Shown one piece after another: positions 1 to 9,241 of a stretch of DNA of 64,000 nt. Origin of the DNA: Wolfiporia cocos (Eukaryota > Basidiomycota > Agaricomycetes > Polyporales > Phaeolaceae); the NCBI GenBank assembly GCA_029448655.1, contig JACCLO010000069.1:1-64000 (forward strand). The letters run 5' to 3'. Made by a program: the position numbers and the translations under genes. Each line of letters starts with the position of its first letter. Position 1 is the first letter of the stretch. The notes below the pieces were generated by a model, which saw nothing but the letters and a program-made list of their open reading frames with translations, was not told the origin of the DNA and did no database searches.

Positions 1-854
1 AGCTTTATCTTATCTGATGTTTAGTACTCTATCTAGTATGGCCGTGGAAGGCCCTAATGGCCGACCCAATCGTAATAGAGGATTATGTCTTATTGTGATA
101 CTAACGCGGGCGCAGCTCGGGTATAGGTGAAGCCGGTTGCCGGATACCTTGCGGCATAATGGCGATTGGCCGTGCTTCGTTGGATGACCAAGGCGAGACG
201 CCAGAGGTCGTTATGACTATTGGCCAGCAGGCACCGTAGCATGTGATATGTCGGGACCGGAAGGTTACCGGAACATATGTTGGTCTTAGCCGTGAGGCGA
301 GGACCGGTGTTTTGGGCAACGCCGTGATGGCAGAAGCCCGGGACTTGGAGACCGCCGAGTCCGTGGGATGGCCGAGAAGGCCGGGACCTATAGCGATATT
401 GCCTTGGTGCTAATATAGTGCTTATTTGGCCGTGTTGCCATTATTATGCGAAGGCGTGGCGCGCCTGAGGTGCCATTGTGATCAAGGATCTTATGGCGGT
501 GGGAAGCCGGGAAGGCCGACCCAATAGTACAAGGCCGCGAGGCACTGTTTGTACATGTGGACATTATTATGCGAGCGTGCCGCGCTCGGCCTATCATTAT
601 GATCTAAGATCTATGACGTGCTGGTCTTGCTCTGACGGGCGAGACCTGTATGACGTAGCTGTAACTATGCTATTGGACCGGAAGGTGCCGTAGCAGTTAT
701 GTAAGCTGGTCATGTGGTGATAAGCCCAGTTAAGAGCTTGTCGTGGTGGCAATGGGAGTTAACCCGTAGATAACTTGTAGTTAGACGTATAAATCCCAGG
801 TAAATTGCTATAATCGTAGGAAAAATGCTGTAAGCCCCAGATAAATCTGTGACA
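1..854 (-). repeat. 3' LTR (partial) of the non-coding element
   Basis: It matches 4962-5814 almost base for base, with clusters of differences around 200-290. Read on the minus strand the LTR begins TGTCACAGATTTATC at 854. The rest of the LTR, equivalent to 4721-4961, lies left of the window. It is rich in short GC hairpins such as GGCC-GTGGAA-GGCC. Confidence 0.85.
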
Positions 855-868
855 TTACCCCCGCTTTA
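855..868 (-). other. Polypurine tract of the non-coding element
   Basis: On the minus strand the purine-rich AAAGCGGGGGTAA lies directly before the TGTCACAG start of the 3' LTR. The same GGGGGTAA-TGTCACA arrangement recurs at 9229-9242 and at 63809-63826, so it is a shared plus-strand priming signal. Confidence 0.7.
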
Positions 869-3800
869 GGTTTCATCGTCCCTGATGAAACTATTCCTCA
901 TTGTGTACGTCCCAAGAGCGGTATAACGCGTGATGACGAAGTGTCAAATGCCGTTATGGTGCTGCTTCAATTTGTCAATTGAACAGGGATAAATGGGAGT
1001 TTCAGGACTTGTGGTGGAACCTGAGCGTGGAAGGCGATTTTATTCCTTATAGTGATTTGTAACGCGTGATAGCGAAGTGCTAAATGCCGTTACTAGCGAT
1101 TATCAACGCGTGATGACCGAAAGGTCAAATGCCGTTGTTAGGGAGATGTAGTCGTGTTACTAGAGTGTGCTGTCATTGTGCATGCGGATCCTAAGAGGAG
1201 GGACTCTCCTGTTATCGCTGAAGGTGTTCTAGTGCCTTTTCGCGACCTTGGTCGGATTATTGCTTTTGCTTATGACGTTACTCGTAGTAGAAGGCGATAT
1301 GGAAATGGTCATCATATAGTGCCTTTGAATCTACTTGTAATCTGTATCTCCAATAGCTTGCCAAGCGTATTAGAGGGTGCATTGTGTCGTTGTACGTATT
1401 TCGGATAGCATTGTGCGATATTCCTTAGAGTGAGGGCTTCACTGTTAGCTCTGGAGATTTTCTAGTGTCTCTTCGAGCCCTTGGGCGGATATGTTGCTTA
1501 TGCGTAGTACCCATTGAGTGTGACATAGCGGTGCTTTTTCGACGTCTATTGCCTAGCGGTGAATGGGATTGCAAGTTCCTTCGTTCGCGTGGCGGGTGTC
1601 TTAGGCTTTGTGCTTGTACAGGGGTAATCCTACTTTGTACGACTTATGCGGTTTGAACGGTTATTAAAGGGCGTCGCCTTATGAACGTTTATGAGGCGTC
1701 GCCTCCCTAGTATCGCAAGTACTAAGCGTGTGACATTTGTCAATGCCCATTTGTTACAGGGGTTGTGTCCCCTAGTTAGATTGCTTCTACGTAGCGATCT
1801 CTTCGGAGTCGTAAGTTCCGGAATGAAGCTGTGCCTTCGTTGTTGTATGCACTTATTTATTAACGAGTAGGCTTCTCGTGTAAAACCCCATAGTATAAGT
1901 ACTAATCATTGTGCATTATGGTCAATGCTTATGATTGTATTCCCTGATACTGTAGTGTCGTTGCCGTAGTGAGGCCTTATTGGGTAACCGTGAGAACATA
2001 CATCCTTGTCAGGAGTTGTCTCGTATAGGTGTATCCCGTAAGGGCTGAAGTCCCATGGTGGCGATGACGGTAGTTTCCAATGTGCTTGTATGTCGTTAAA
2101 GTCGTTCTTCGATTGAGTATGACATTGTAAGCGTGGGAACTGGGATGATCGTTGGGGAAGGGTATATTTCGCTATTGGATAGATAGCTACTATATTCCTA
2201 TTACAGGGTTGTCGTCCATATACGAATAGGACAGTACGAGCATGAATGAGGGTAATCGGGCCTCTTAGTGCATGTCGTTTGTTGCTTTAATGACCGTAAG
2301 GTTCATTTGTAAGCGTGGGATAGTGGACTTGTTAAGGTCCTAGGTGCGAAATTAGGGTTTCCACCCCCTCTTTCACGTTTGATCTCCCGATCAAACCTAT
2401 CCAGATGGTTTTGGTTTTTAAAGAGGTTAAACCGCCTCTATACCCAGATAAGGGTGGGTGGATGTGGGCCGAAGGTATTCTTGACGTATATCCATATACG
2501 GCTGTATCCAGTGTAGTCGCTCGCATATGCGACCAGATTTTTATACTAAGGTTTCCAAGCCCTAGTTTGTCGGAATCGAAGGGTTTTCCAGGCCCATATT
2601 CGATGTAGTGACGAGATGTAATCCTTTCTTGACGTAAGGATACAGATCCGGATTTATTTATTACGCGTCTCGACGGCGTAGGTTTCCGTAAACCAAGCAA
2701 TTAAATGATAACCGATTGCCAAATCGGCTTGATTGAATTAATAAGGGGGACTCCCTTGTTATCTCTGGAAGTTTTCGAGTGCTTCTTCGAGACCTTTTGC
2801 GGACGATCGCATTGAGTTGCTAAGGTGTATTTTTCGAATTCGGTTATTCTCCCCACAGAGAAAAGTTGAATCGAAGTGAAATCAAAAGTGAGGTAGCTAG
2901 CCTCGTGACGAATTTTGCGATTGGCGTGCGAAATTGTCGACTTCAATACAGGGGGGGACCGGTTGGAAACCGGTGTAGATTCGGCGATTGTGCGAGAATG
3001 CCGAATGAAGTGTGATTCTAGAAGCCTTGCGGCCTCCGCTACACTTCAAGGGAACGCGTATTAATAGCGTGTGTCCCTTGTTTTCCTTTCCTCTAACCCA
3101 GATTGCAAGATTCAATGAAGTAATCTTGTTGCGATCTGTTTGTACATGGGTGGCTGGTGGAAACAGCGCTGTACCCAATTATTTATAGACGCTTGTCAGA
3201 CGTCTCTTCCCAATCGGATGGTAATTTCCTTGTCAGGAATTCCATTACCAAAAGGGGTGCCCCCGTTCTAAGGTTCTTTGTGACATGTGACCAAATGACA
3301 GATGCTCAATAACCCGAATCCCCTTTTCAGGAGCGAAGACCGAAGTCAAACGGGCGCCGATAGATTAAGAATCTTAATCGACTTGGTACTTAGGCATTCC
3401 CATAGTAATAATAGTTATAAGCATATGTTTGCCAAGCGTACGCGATCCTACGTCGAGTAAGGTACTAGTATCGTTTTTCGATTGACTTATTGTACCTAAG
3501 ACGTAAAAGGTTGCTTTATATGTACATAAGCGACCTTAACCAGGCTAGATAACCTGGGAACCAGCAGGTGACGCAGGATTTCCAGAGGCGAATACAAATG
3601 CTATTGGACGGTTTCTAAGCTACTTTACAAAGTAAGTAAGCTACTAGGAGCCGCCACTAAAACTACATATTTATCTACTTATTGACTGGGATACCAGGGT
3701 ACCTGAAAGAGAGCTCATCATCAGCGATCAACGCTGAGTGGTCATGTCTAACACAAGAAGAACGGGGGCATGGTTAGGGGCGCCCTTGTCAGGACGCCGC

Positions 3801-4707
3801 GCGGAATTTAGCCGACAGGTGTCTTCATCGAAGCGCGCGACTTCCTTCTAGAAAGAGAGTCGGTGACTGCCAGCGCTTGATAAGCTGGGTCACATGGTTG
3901 GGAATAGGATACACAGCCCATTTCCTCGTGGAGATGAGCTGGAAAGTGGTCGCAGTATTACACCGCGACCGGTCCGCGCTTTAGTGGTAAGGCTTGCCAT
4001 CTATAGCCACCTGGGTGTCACATCAGGGCTAAAAAACCATCCGTCGATCTAAGATCGCGCATTCACGAGCGCTCCACACATCAAGGATGGTGGGCAACGC
4101 CGCATGCTTCCGGTGGGGCCCCAACTCGGTTTAACCCAGGCTCGCACACCGAGCTGCCCGTAGGACTTACGCTATTGGCTACCGCGAGTGACCTCGGCTG
4201 GTTTGGCCTTGCGAGCCGCACCACCTCACCACTTGGATTCCCCGAAGGAGATCCCAAGCGGGCCCCTTACGCCTGGGGGGCGGCTTTGGAAGATTCCCAC
4301 ACCCAACTAAGGGAATACGCCGAAGCGCATATCCCTATGGGGATCCTACTGGTAGTGTTGGGTCCCTGAACAGGGATTGCCAAGACAGGGGGCTGCGCGC
4401 ACACACAGGCAGACGGTCCCCTTTTCCCAATAGGCGGGTCTCAACCGCTGGCACCAGCAACCTTGTCAGGAAGCCGGCGCCTCTCCTTAACCCTGGAGTC
4501 CGGGTTCGCAGGACGCATGCTGCTGATTAGGCAAGCAGCGCCCCACTGGGTGGCAGCAGGCCGCTAAGCCCGCCGCCGATGTATCCCAATCCGCAACCAC
4601 GGAGCATACATCCCCTTTGCAGGAGAGTAGCGGCCCCTGCGCTATCTCAGACACCTGTTGGAGGAAAAACCCAGGCGCCACCAGTTAAGGAGGCGCAGGG
4701 GGTAGGT
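855..4707 (-). other. Interior of the non-coding element; no genes, many hairpins
   Basis: No open frame longer than about 120 codons and no gag, protease, RT or integrase motif is visible on either strand. It contains three spaced copies of a structured unit at about 926-1137 (AACGCGTGAT, a short variable stem, AAATGCCGTT) and four copies of CCTTGTCAGG (about 2006, 3227, 3783, 4459). It reads as structured RNA or packaging sequence rather than protein-coding DNA. Confidence 0.6.
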
Positions 4708-4719
4708 AGTTCTATTCTT
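4708..4719 (-). other. Self-primer-binding site of the non-coding element
   Basis: Plus-strand AGTTCTATTCTT lies one base outside the 5' LTR. On the minus strand it reads AAGAATAGAACT. That is the exact complement of AGTTCTATTCTT at 4855-4844 (minus), which starts 33 nt after the LTR TATA box, where transcription should begin. A PBS matching the element's own mRNA 5' end, and not a tRNA 3' end, is the Tf1-type self-priming arrangement. Confidence 0.75.
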
Positions 4720-4720
4720 A

Positions 4721-5814
4721 TGACACAGATGGCTCTGTGGGACTCACCAAGCCAGTATCCTGCGATGAACTAGGCGACTTAGGTGAGGAAGAGGTTATCA
4801 GACGCAGTAGGAGGTAGGAGGTTCTTCTACGGCGTACGCCGAGAAGAATAGAACTGAAGTTAAAGAGCGCTTGGCTCCTACTTATATACATTGTGTCGGG
4901 AGGGCACGTGCTACTAGCTAGCGGTTGCCTTACCGGGTTATGTGGCTTTGCCAAGTGGCGAAGCTTTATCTTATCTGATGTTTAGTTACTCTATCTAGAA
5001 TGGCCGTGGAAGGCCCTAATGGCCGACCCAATCGTAATAGAGGGATTATGTCTTATCTGTGATACTAACGCGGGCGCAGCCCGGGTATAGGTGAAGCCGG
5101 TTGCCGGATACCTTGCGGCATAATGGCGATTGGCCGTGCTTCGTTGGATGACCAAGGCGAGACGCCGAGGTCGTTATGCCATTGGACGGGTAGTACCGTG
5201 GCATGTGTTACAGCCCGGTCCGGATGGTTACCGGGGCATGTATTGGTCTTAGCCGTGAGGCGAGGACCGGTGTTTGGGCAGCGCCGTGATGGCAGAAGCC
5301 CGGGACTTGGAGAACGCCGAGTCCGTGAGATGGCCGAGAAGGCCGAGCCTATAGCGATATTGCCTTGATGCTAATATAGTGCTATTTGGCCGTGTTGCCA
5401 TTATTATGCGAAGGCGTGGCGCGCCTGAGGTGCCATTGTGATCAAGGATCTTATGGCGGTGGGAAGCCGGGAAGGCCGACCCAATAGTACAAGGCCGCGA
5501 GGCACTGTTTGTACATGTGGACATTATTATGCGAGCGTGCCGCGCTCGGCCTATCATTATGATCTACGATCTATGACGTGGCTGGTCTTGCTCTGACGGG
5601 CGAGACCTTTATGACGTAGCTGTAACTATGCTATTGGACCGGAAGGTGCCGTAGCGTTATGTATGCTGGTCATGTGGTGATAAGCCCAGTTAAGAGCTTG
5701 TCGTGGTGGCAATGGGAGTTAACCCGTAGATAACTTGTAGTTAGACGTATAAATCCCAGGTAAATTGCTATAATCGTAGGAAAAATGCTGTAAGCCCCAG
5801 ATAAATCTGTGACA
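4721..5814 (-). repeat. 5' LTR (complete) of the non-coding element
   Basis: A 1094-bp LTR. On the minus strand it starts TGTCACAGATTTATC at 5814 and ends CTGTGTCA at 4721. Its terminal part forms the hairpin seen in the related LTR group (GTCCCACAG paired with CTGTGTCA). It shares 853 bp with 1-854. Confidence 0.85.
4844..4888 (-). promoter_or_regulatory. LTR core promoter: TATA box and predicted start
   Basis: Minus-strand TATATAAG starts at 4888. Predicted transcription start AGTTCTATTCTT starts at 4855, 33 nt downstream, which is normal Pol II spacing. The start is fixed independently by its complementarity to the primer-binding site at 4708-4719. Confidence 0.65.
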
Positions 5815-5902
5815 ACCCGGAAAAATTCGAAGTATGGTCGGATCATCTGAACCTAACCTACTTCAAGACGGCTCAGAAGCTCACCAGGAGACAGGCAAGA
5901 TG
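5815..5902 (+). pseudogene. pol: pol, C-terminal RNase H/connection segment (part 1)
   Basis: Translates as a typical gypsy RNase H end, containing [20 protein letters not shown] and no stop. The frame continues exactly at 6794 after the solo LTR with its AGATG duplication is removed, giving QARWALYLSRFNFSMHH. The left end is cut at 5815 by the non-coding LTR element. A broken gene part, not an independent gene. Confidence 0.85.
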
Positions 5903-6793
5903 TGACACAGATCTAACTGTGGGACTCACCGCCTAATCCACAAGGTGAGGGGAATAAGCAGGCAAGCAGTCAGAAGGCGCGCAGAAGAGAGGTGAAGTTC
6001 TTCTAGGGCGCGCAGCGCCTAGAAGAACAGAACTAACGACTAAAGGCGTTAAGCCCTATCTTATATACATGCTTATACTTGATTACGTAAGTAAGGGAAT
6101 GGTCCTACCCTAAACGTGTTAGTCATATGCTTGCATAAGGCGATGGTGTCAGTATGGCACCATCCGTATATCATAATGATGCGATAAGGCATCATGCATA
6201 GGTATCTATAGTGACCATGCTAGCCAGTAATGGACTTAGCCAGTAAGATACGAGGGATGGATCAGAAGATCCGCATACATGGTTACCGGGCCGGAGGCCT
6301 GGATCATAATGACGTCATGATTGGAAATGATGATGTCATGGAATGTACTAGACCATGGGTCTAGAATAGTGATGCCATTATTGTGTAATGATGGCGTGCT
6401 ATGGATTGGACTGGGCTGTAGGCCTAGGTCCAATGGTGTCATAATTGGTAATGATGACGAAGGGGTTACATCATAGTGATGTCATAGCCAGGGGCTAGAC
6501 CATATGATGTCATGATGATATCATTATTTGTAATGATGGTATCATGGGTTAGAATAGACCATAGGTCTAGTCTTGTGACAGAGTGTCATGTAACATGTCA
6601 TGCTTGATGACTAGCGTGTAAGCGCCGTGTCATAGATGCTTAGTAGCGCGTAAGCACTCTTGGGCTTAGGTAATAACTGTTAGGTTACACCGGCATGTCG
6701 GCTTGTACTGATAAGTACAGGATAACTCGTAGGTATGCGTAATAATACCGGATAAATGGCAATTAATTGCGGAAAAATGTCAGATCTGTGACA
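5903..6793 (-). repeat. Solo LTR inserted in pol, TSD AGATG
   Basis: 891 bp. On the minus strand it starts TGTCACAGAT and ends CTGTGTCA. A perfect 5-bp target duplication AGATG flanks it at 5898-5902 and 6794-6798. Minus-strand TATA (TGTATATAAG) lies near 6060-6070. The U3 part (about 6160-6560) is a dense array of ATGATGTCAT-like palindromes including one TGACGTCA, alternating with hairpins of the CTAGACCAT-GGTCTAG type. Confidence 0.9.
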
Positions 6794-8473
6794 AGATGGG
6801 CATTATATCTGTCAAGATTTAACTTCTCCATGCACCATAAACCAGGAAAAACCATGCTTACTGCAGACCCTCTGTCCAGGAGACCAGACCATGAAGAGGG
6901 GGTGGAACTCGACAATAGGAACAATATTCTGTTGAAACCGGAATTTTTTGTTAACTTTGCGCGAGAATTAGCCATCCTTGCGTTCGAGCCCCTCCATCAG
7001 TTGGTAATCCCAGATGACGAACTCCAACGAGAAATACACAAAGCATTGCTAGACAACGAGGTAACCAAGGACTACAAAGGCCTATTGGAGTCAGGACCTC
7101 ACGAATTCGGCAAGTCTCTCAGAGACTGGAACTACGAGAATGGTCTACTCTTGTACCATAACAAGATCTACGTTCCCAAGGCACCAGAAGAGCTTAGAAA
7201 TAAGGTCTTACAATTACACCATGACCACCCTACTGCAGGGCATATGGGGAGATGGAAGACATACAAACTCATCTCACGTAATTACTGGTGGCCAGGACTA
7301 ACCAACTCGGTAAAGAAATACATACAGGAATGCGACACATGCCAGCAAATGAAGAATCGCCCGCAAAAGCCATATGGACCCCTGATACCTAACGAAGTAC
7401 CAGAAGCCCCATGGGAGATAATAACCATGGATTTCATTATGTACCTACCCAAGTCGAAGATAGACAACAAGGTGTATGACGGAATCATGGTTGTAGTCAA
7501 TTGCTTGACCAAGCGAGCATGCTTCTTCCCCATCTCCAGCAAATTCGGAACAAAGGATCCCGTAAGAGTCCTATACAGAAGGTTTTACCCAATACATGGG
7601 CTACCTAAACGTATCATTTCCGATCACGGAGTGCAGTTTGCATCCAAACTATTCGGCGAATGGTGTAAACTGCTAGGGATAGAACATGCCATGACTATGG
7701 CATATCACCCACAGGCAGATGGACAGATGGAAAGAATGAATCAGACACTTGAACAATACCTCAGATGCTATGTAAACTCGTATTGCAAAGACAATTGGTC
7801 TCAATTCCTGCCTACGGCGGAATTTGCATACAACAACGCAGCGTCAGAGACTACCAAGATGTCACCATTCTACGTCGAGTTGGGAAGGCACCCAAAGGCT
7901 GGGCCAGCAGATTTAGCTATTCAGGCAAAAGCAGACCTTAATGAAATTGCAACCGATCGTTGGAACGCTCAGGAGCAAGCCAAAGCCGCAATGCAGTTAG
8001 CAGCTGACAGTATGAAGTGGTATTACAATCAATCGATCCAGAAAGTACCCTTCAAGGTTGGAGACAAGGTTATGATAGACGTAAGGGATTACCAAACATC
8101 CGAAAGAAGTTTGGCCCCCAGGTACATCGGCCCGTTCAAAATAGTCGAACAACTGTCACCCGTGACTTTCAGACTACACATGGATGGCCAATACCGAGCC
8201 TATCACCCGGTCTTCCATGCGTCAAAGCTAACACCATATACCGGCAAGGAAGAAGCTCCAGAACCAGATAAGTCAGGAGAATACGAAGTGGAGCAAATAC
8301 TCAACCACAGATTCACACCCTCAGGAAAACTACAATTCCTGGTGCGATGGTTAGGGTACTCCATGGGAGAAGACACATGGGAATATGAAGATGACTTCGT
8401 CAACACTAAGGAGTTGGTAGACGAATACAAGGCAGAACATGCCCTTAACGCACATACCGCTCCGCGAAGATGA
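6794..8473 (+). CDS. pol: pol: RNase H end, integrase, chromodomain (ends at UGA)
   Basis: About 560 codons, continuing the frame of 5815-5902. In order: the RNase H tail; a zinc-binding HHCC domain (LHHDHPTAGH, then ECDTCQQMK, about 7215-7350); the integrase core with the acidic triad (D in TMDFIMYLP about 7428, D in ISDHGVQF about 7622, E in DGQMERMNQ about 7730); a GPY/F-like module (RYIGPFKIVEQLSPVTFRL); and a C-terminal chromodomain (EYEVEQILNHRF, FLVRWLGYS, DTWEYEDDF, about 8276-8430) that would direct integration to marked chromatin. Product: integrase inserting element cDNA in the nucleus. No stop until TGA 8471-8473; the reading frame continues directly behind it into the dUTPase. 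The first nine codons of the open frame before 6794 come from the solo LTR and are not pol. Confidence 0.92.
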   Translation, partial: RWALYLSRFNFSMHHKPGKTMLTADPLSRRPDHEEGVELDNRNNILLKPEFFVNFARELAILAFEPLHQLVIPDDELQREIHKALLDNEVTKDYKGLLESGPHEFGKSLRDWNYENGLLLYHNKIYVPKAPEELRNKVLQLHHDHPTAGHMGRWKTYKLISRNYWWPGLTNSVKKYIQECDTCQQMKNRPQKPYGPLIPNEVPEAPWEIITMDFIMYLPKSKIDNKVYDGIMVVVNCLTKRACFFPISSKFGTKDPVRVLYRRFYPIHGLPKRIISDHGVQFASKLFGEWCKLLGIEHAMTMAYHPQADGQMERMNQTLEQYLRCYVNSYCKDNWSQFLPTAEFAYNNAASETTKMSPFYVELGRHPKAGPADLAIQAKADLNEIATDRWNAQEQAKAAMQLAADSMKWYYNQSIQKVPFKVGDKVMIDVRDYQTSERSLAPRYIGPFKIVEQLSPVTFRLHMDGQYRAYHPVFHASKLTPYTGKEEAPEPDKSGEYEVEQILNHRFTPSGKLQFLVRWLGYSMGEDTWEYEDDFVNTKELVDEYKAEHALNAHTAPRR

Positions 8474-9205
8474 CACACCCACAATATTCAAGTATTCGAA
8501 CCAGATGACAACCCAGACTGGAAAGTTGGGGATTGTTATCTATGGCCAGATGATTGGCCACTGCAGAGAGGTGAATTTACTCCGGAAGAATGCAAGAAAG
8601 TACGGAAGTGGTTAGTACGGGACAAATTCGGCAACTCCGTAGAAGAAGGCACTTGCTTCAACGAATATCTCGAATTCGCAGTAGGACCCCAGGGCACATA
8701 TCCAGAAAGAGGCACTGAACATGCCACCGGATTTGACATCTACTCAGCCGAAGCTACCAGGATAAACCCTCACACCACCATGCTCGTGAAAACAGACCTA
8801 AGAATCCTATTCCCTTATGGATTCAGCGGCAAACTGGAGACACATTCTAGCATGGCGAAGAAGGGCATACAGGTACAAGGCAGAGTCATAGACTGGGATT
8901 ACTGTGGAGAAGTGATAGTCATGCTCTACAACTTCACCGGATATCCATACATGGTTAACCATAGGGACAAGATAGCACAATTACTTCTGCAACCTGTCCC
9001 TCAACCAGAAATCCACCATAGTACAACCTACATGTACAATCAACAATACTTGAAGGACACAGCTCGTGGTGACAAAGGCTTTGGTCATACTGGTAGACAC
9101 TTGGGAGAAGTCAAAATACTCCCTCATGACTATGAGGATTGGGACCGCCTGATGGAGCCCTCAGCGAGCAAGTGGCAAGATGTCGAACCACCGATCACCG
9201 AGTAA
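8474..9205 (+). CDS. dUTPase-like domain in frame behind pol stop
   Basis: About 243 open codons in the same frame as pol, separated only by TGA 8471-8473; ends at TAA 9203-9205. The first 85 residues are an acidic/basic linker. From about 8731 a trimeric dUTPase is recognisable: motif 1 GFDIYSAEA, motif 2 region PYGFSGKLETHSSMA, motif 3 VIDWDYCGEV with the catalytic Asp, motif 4 AQLLLQP, motif 5 RGDKGFGHTG. Motif 2 lacks the usual Arg-Ser (HSS instead) and motif 3 has DYCG for DYRG, so activity is uncertain. The family hydrolyses dUTP and would limit uracil in element cDNA. Expression needs UGA readthrough, or the UGA is a late CGA-to-TGA type mutation; a local Met at 8780 lies too far inside motif 1 to be a good start. 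Confidence 0.85.
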   Translation, partial: HTHNIQVFEPDDNPDWKVGDCYLWPDDWPLQRGEFTPEECKKVRKWLVRDKFGNSVEEGTCFNEYLEFAVGPQGTYPERGTEHATGFDIYSAEATRINPHTTMLVKTDLRILFPYGFSGKLETHSSMAKKGIQVQGRVIDWDYCGEVIVMLYNFTGYPYMVNHRDKIAQLLLQPVPQPEIHHSTTYMYNQQYLKDTARGDKGFGHTGRHLGEVKILPHDYEDWDRLMEPSASKWQDVEPPITE

Positions 9206-9228
9206 CCTTTGCAGGGACCGCAAATCTT

Positions 9229-9241
9229 GAAGAGGGGGTAA
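9229..9241 (+). other. Polypurine tract
   Basis: GAAGAGGGGGTAA immediately precedes the 3' LTR start TGTCACAAATTTTCC at 9242. Same layout as the tract at 855-868 read on the minus strand. Confidence 0.8.

Larger units (their letters stand above)
1..5814 (-). mobile_element. Large non-coding LTR retrotransposon (LARD-like), left LTR cut by window edge
   Basis: Two direct repeats, 1-854 and 4962-5814, form the shared part of two LTRs. The complete right LTR runs 4721-5814; the left one continues outside the window. Orientation is minus: read that way each LTR starts TGTCACAGATT and ends near TCTGTGTCA, the purine-rich tract (855-868) abuts the left LTR, and the primer-binding site (4708-4719) abuts the right LTR. 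The roughly 3.9-kb interior has no recognisable gag or pol in any frame. It is therefore probably nonautonomous and mobilised in trans, perhaps by elements like 5815-10629, which has a similar polypurine tract and similar LTR ends. It sits inside the RNase H coding region of that element. The expected target duplication is ACCCG (5815-5819), but the left copy lies outside the window. Confidence 0.82.

Noticed and set aside
890..1137. Possible hammerhead ribozymes (CTGATGA and GAAA-like words near the hairpin units)
   Set aside because: The order and spacing of the conserved core and a cleavage triplet do not fit; only the covarying stems are supported.
1154..1656. Two plus-strand open frames (84 and 63 codons) in the non-coding element
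   Set aside because: No family motifs, and they lie on the strand opposite to element transcription, among hairpins.
2332..3178. Three adjacent minus-strand open frames of 81-122 codons
   Set aside because: In element orientation, but no gag, protease or RT features and no consistent frame; treated as chance.
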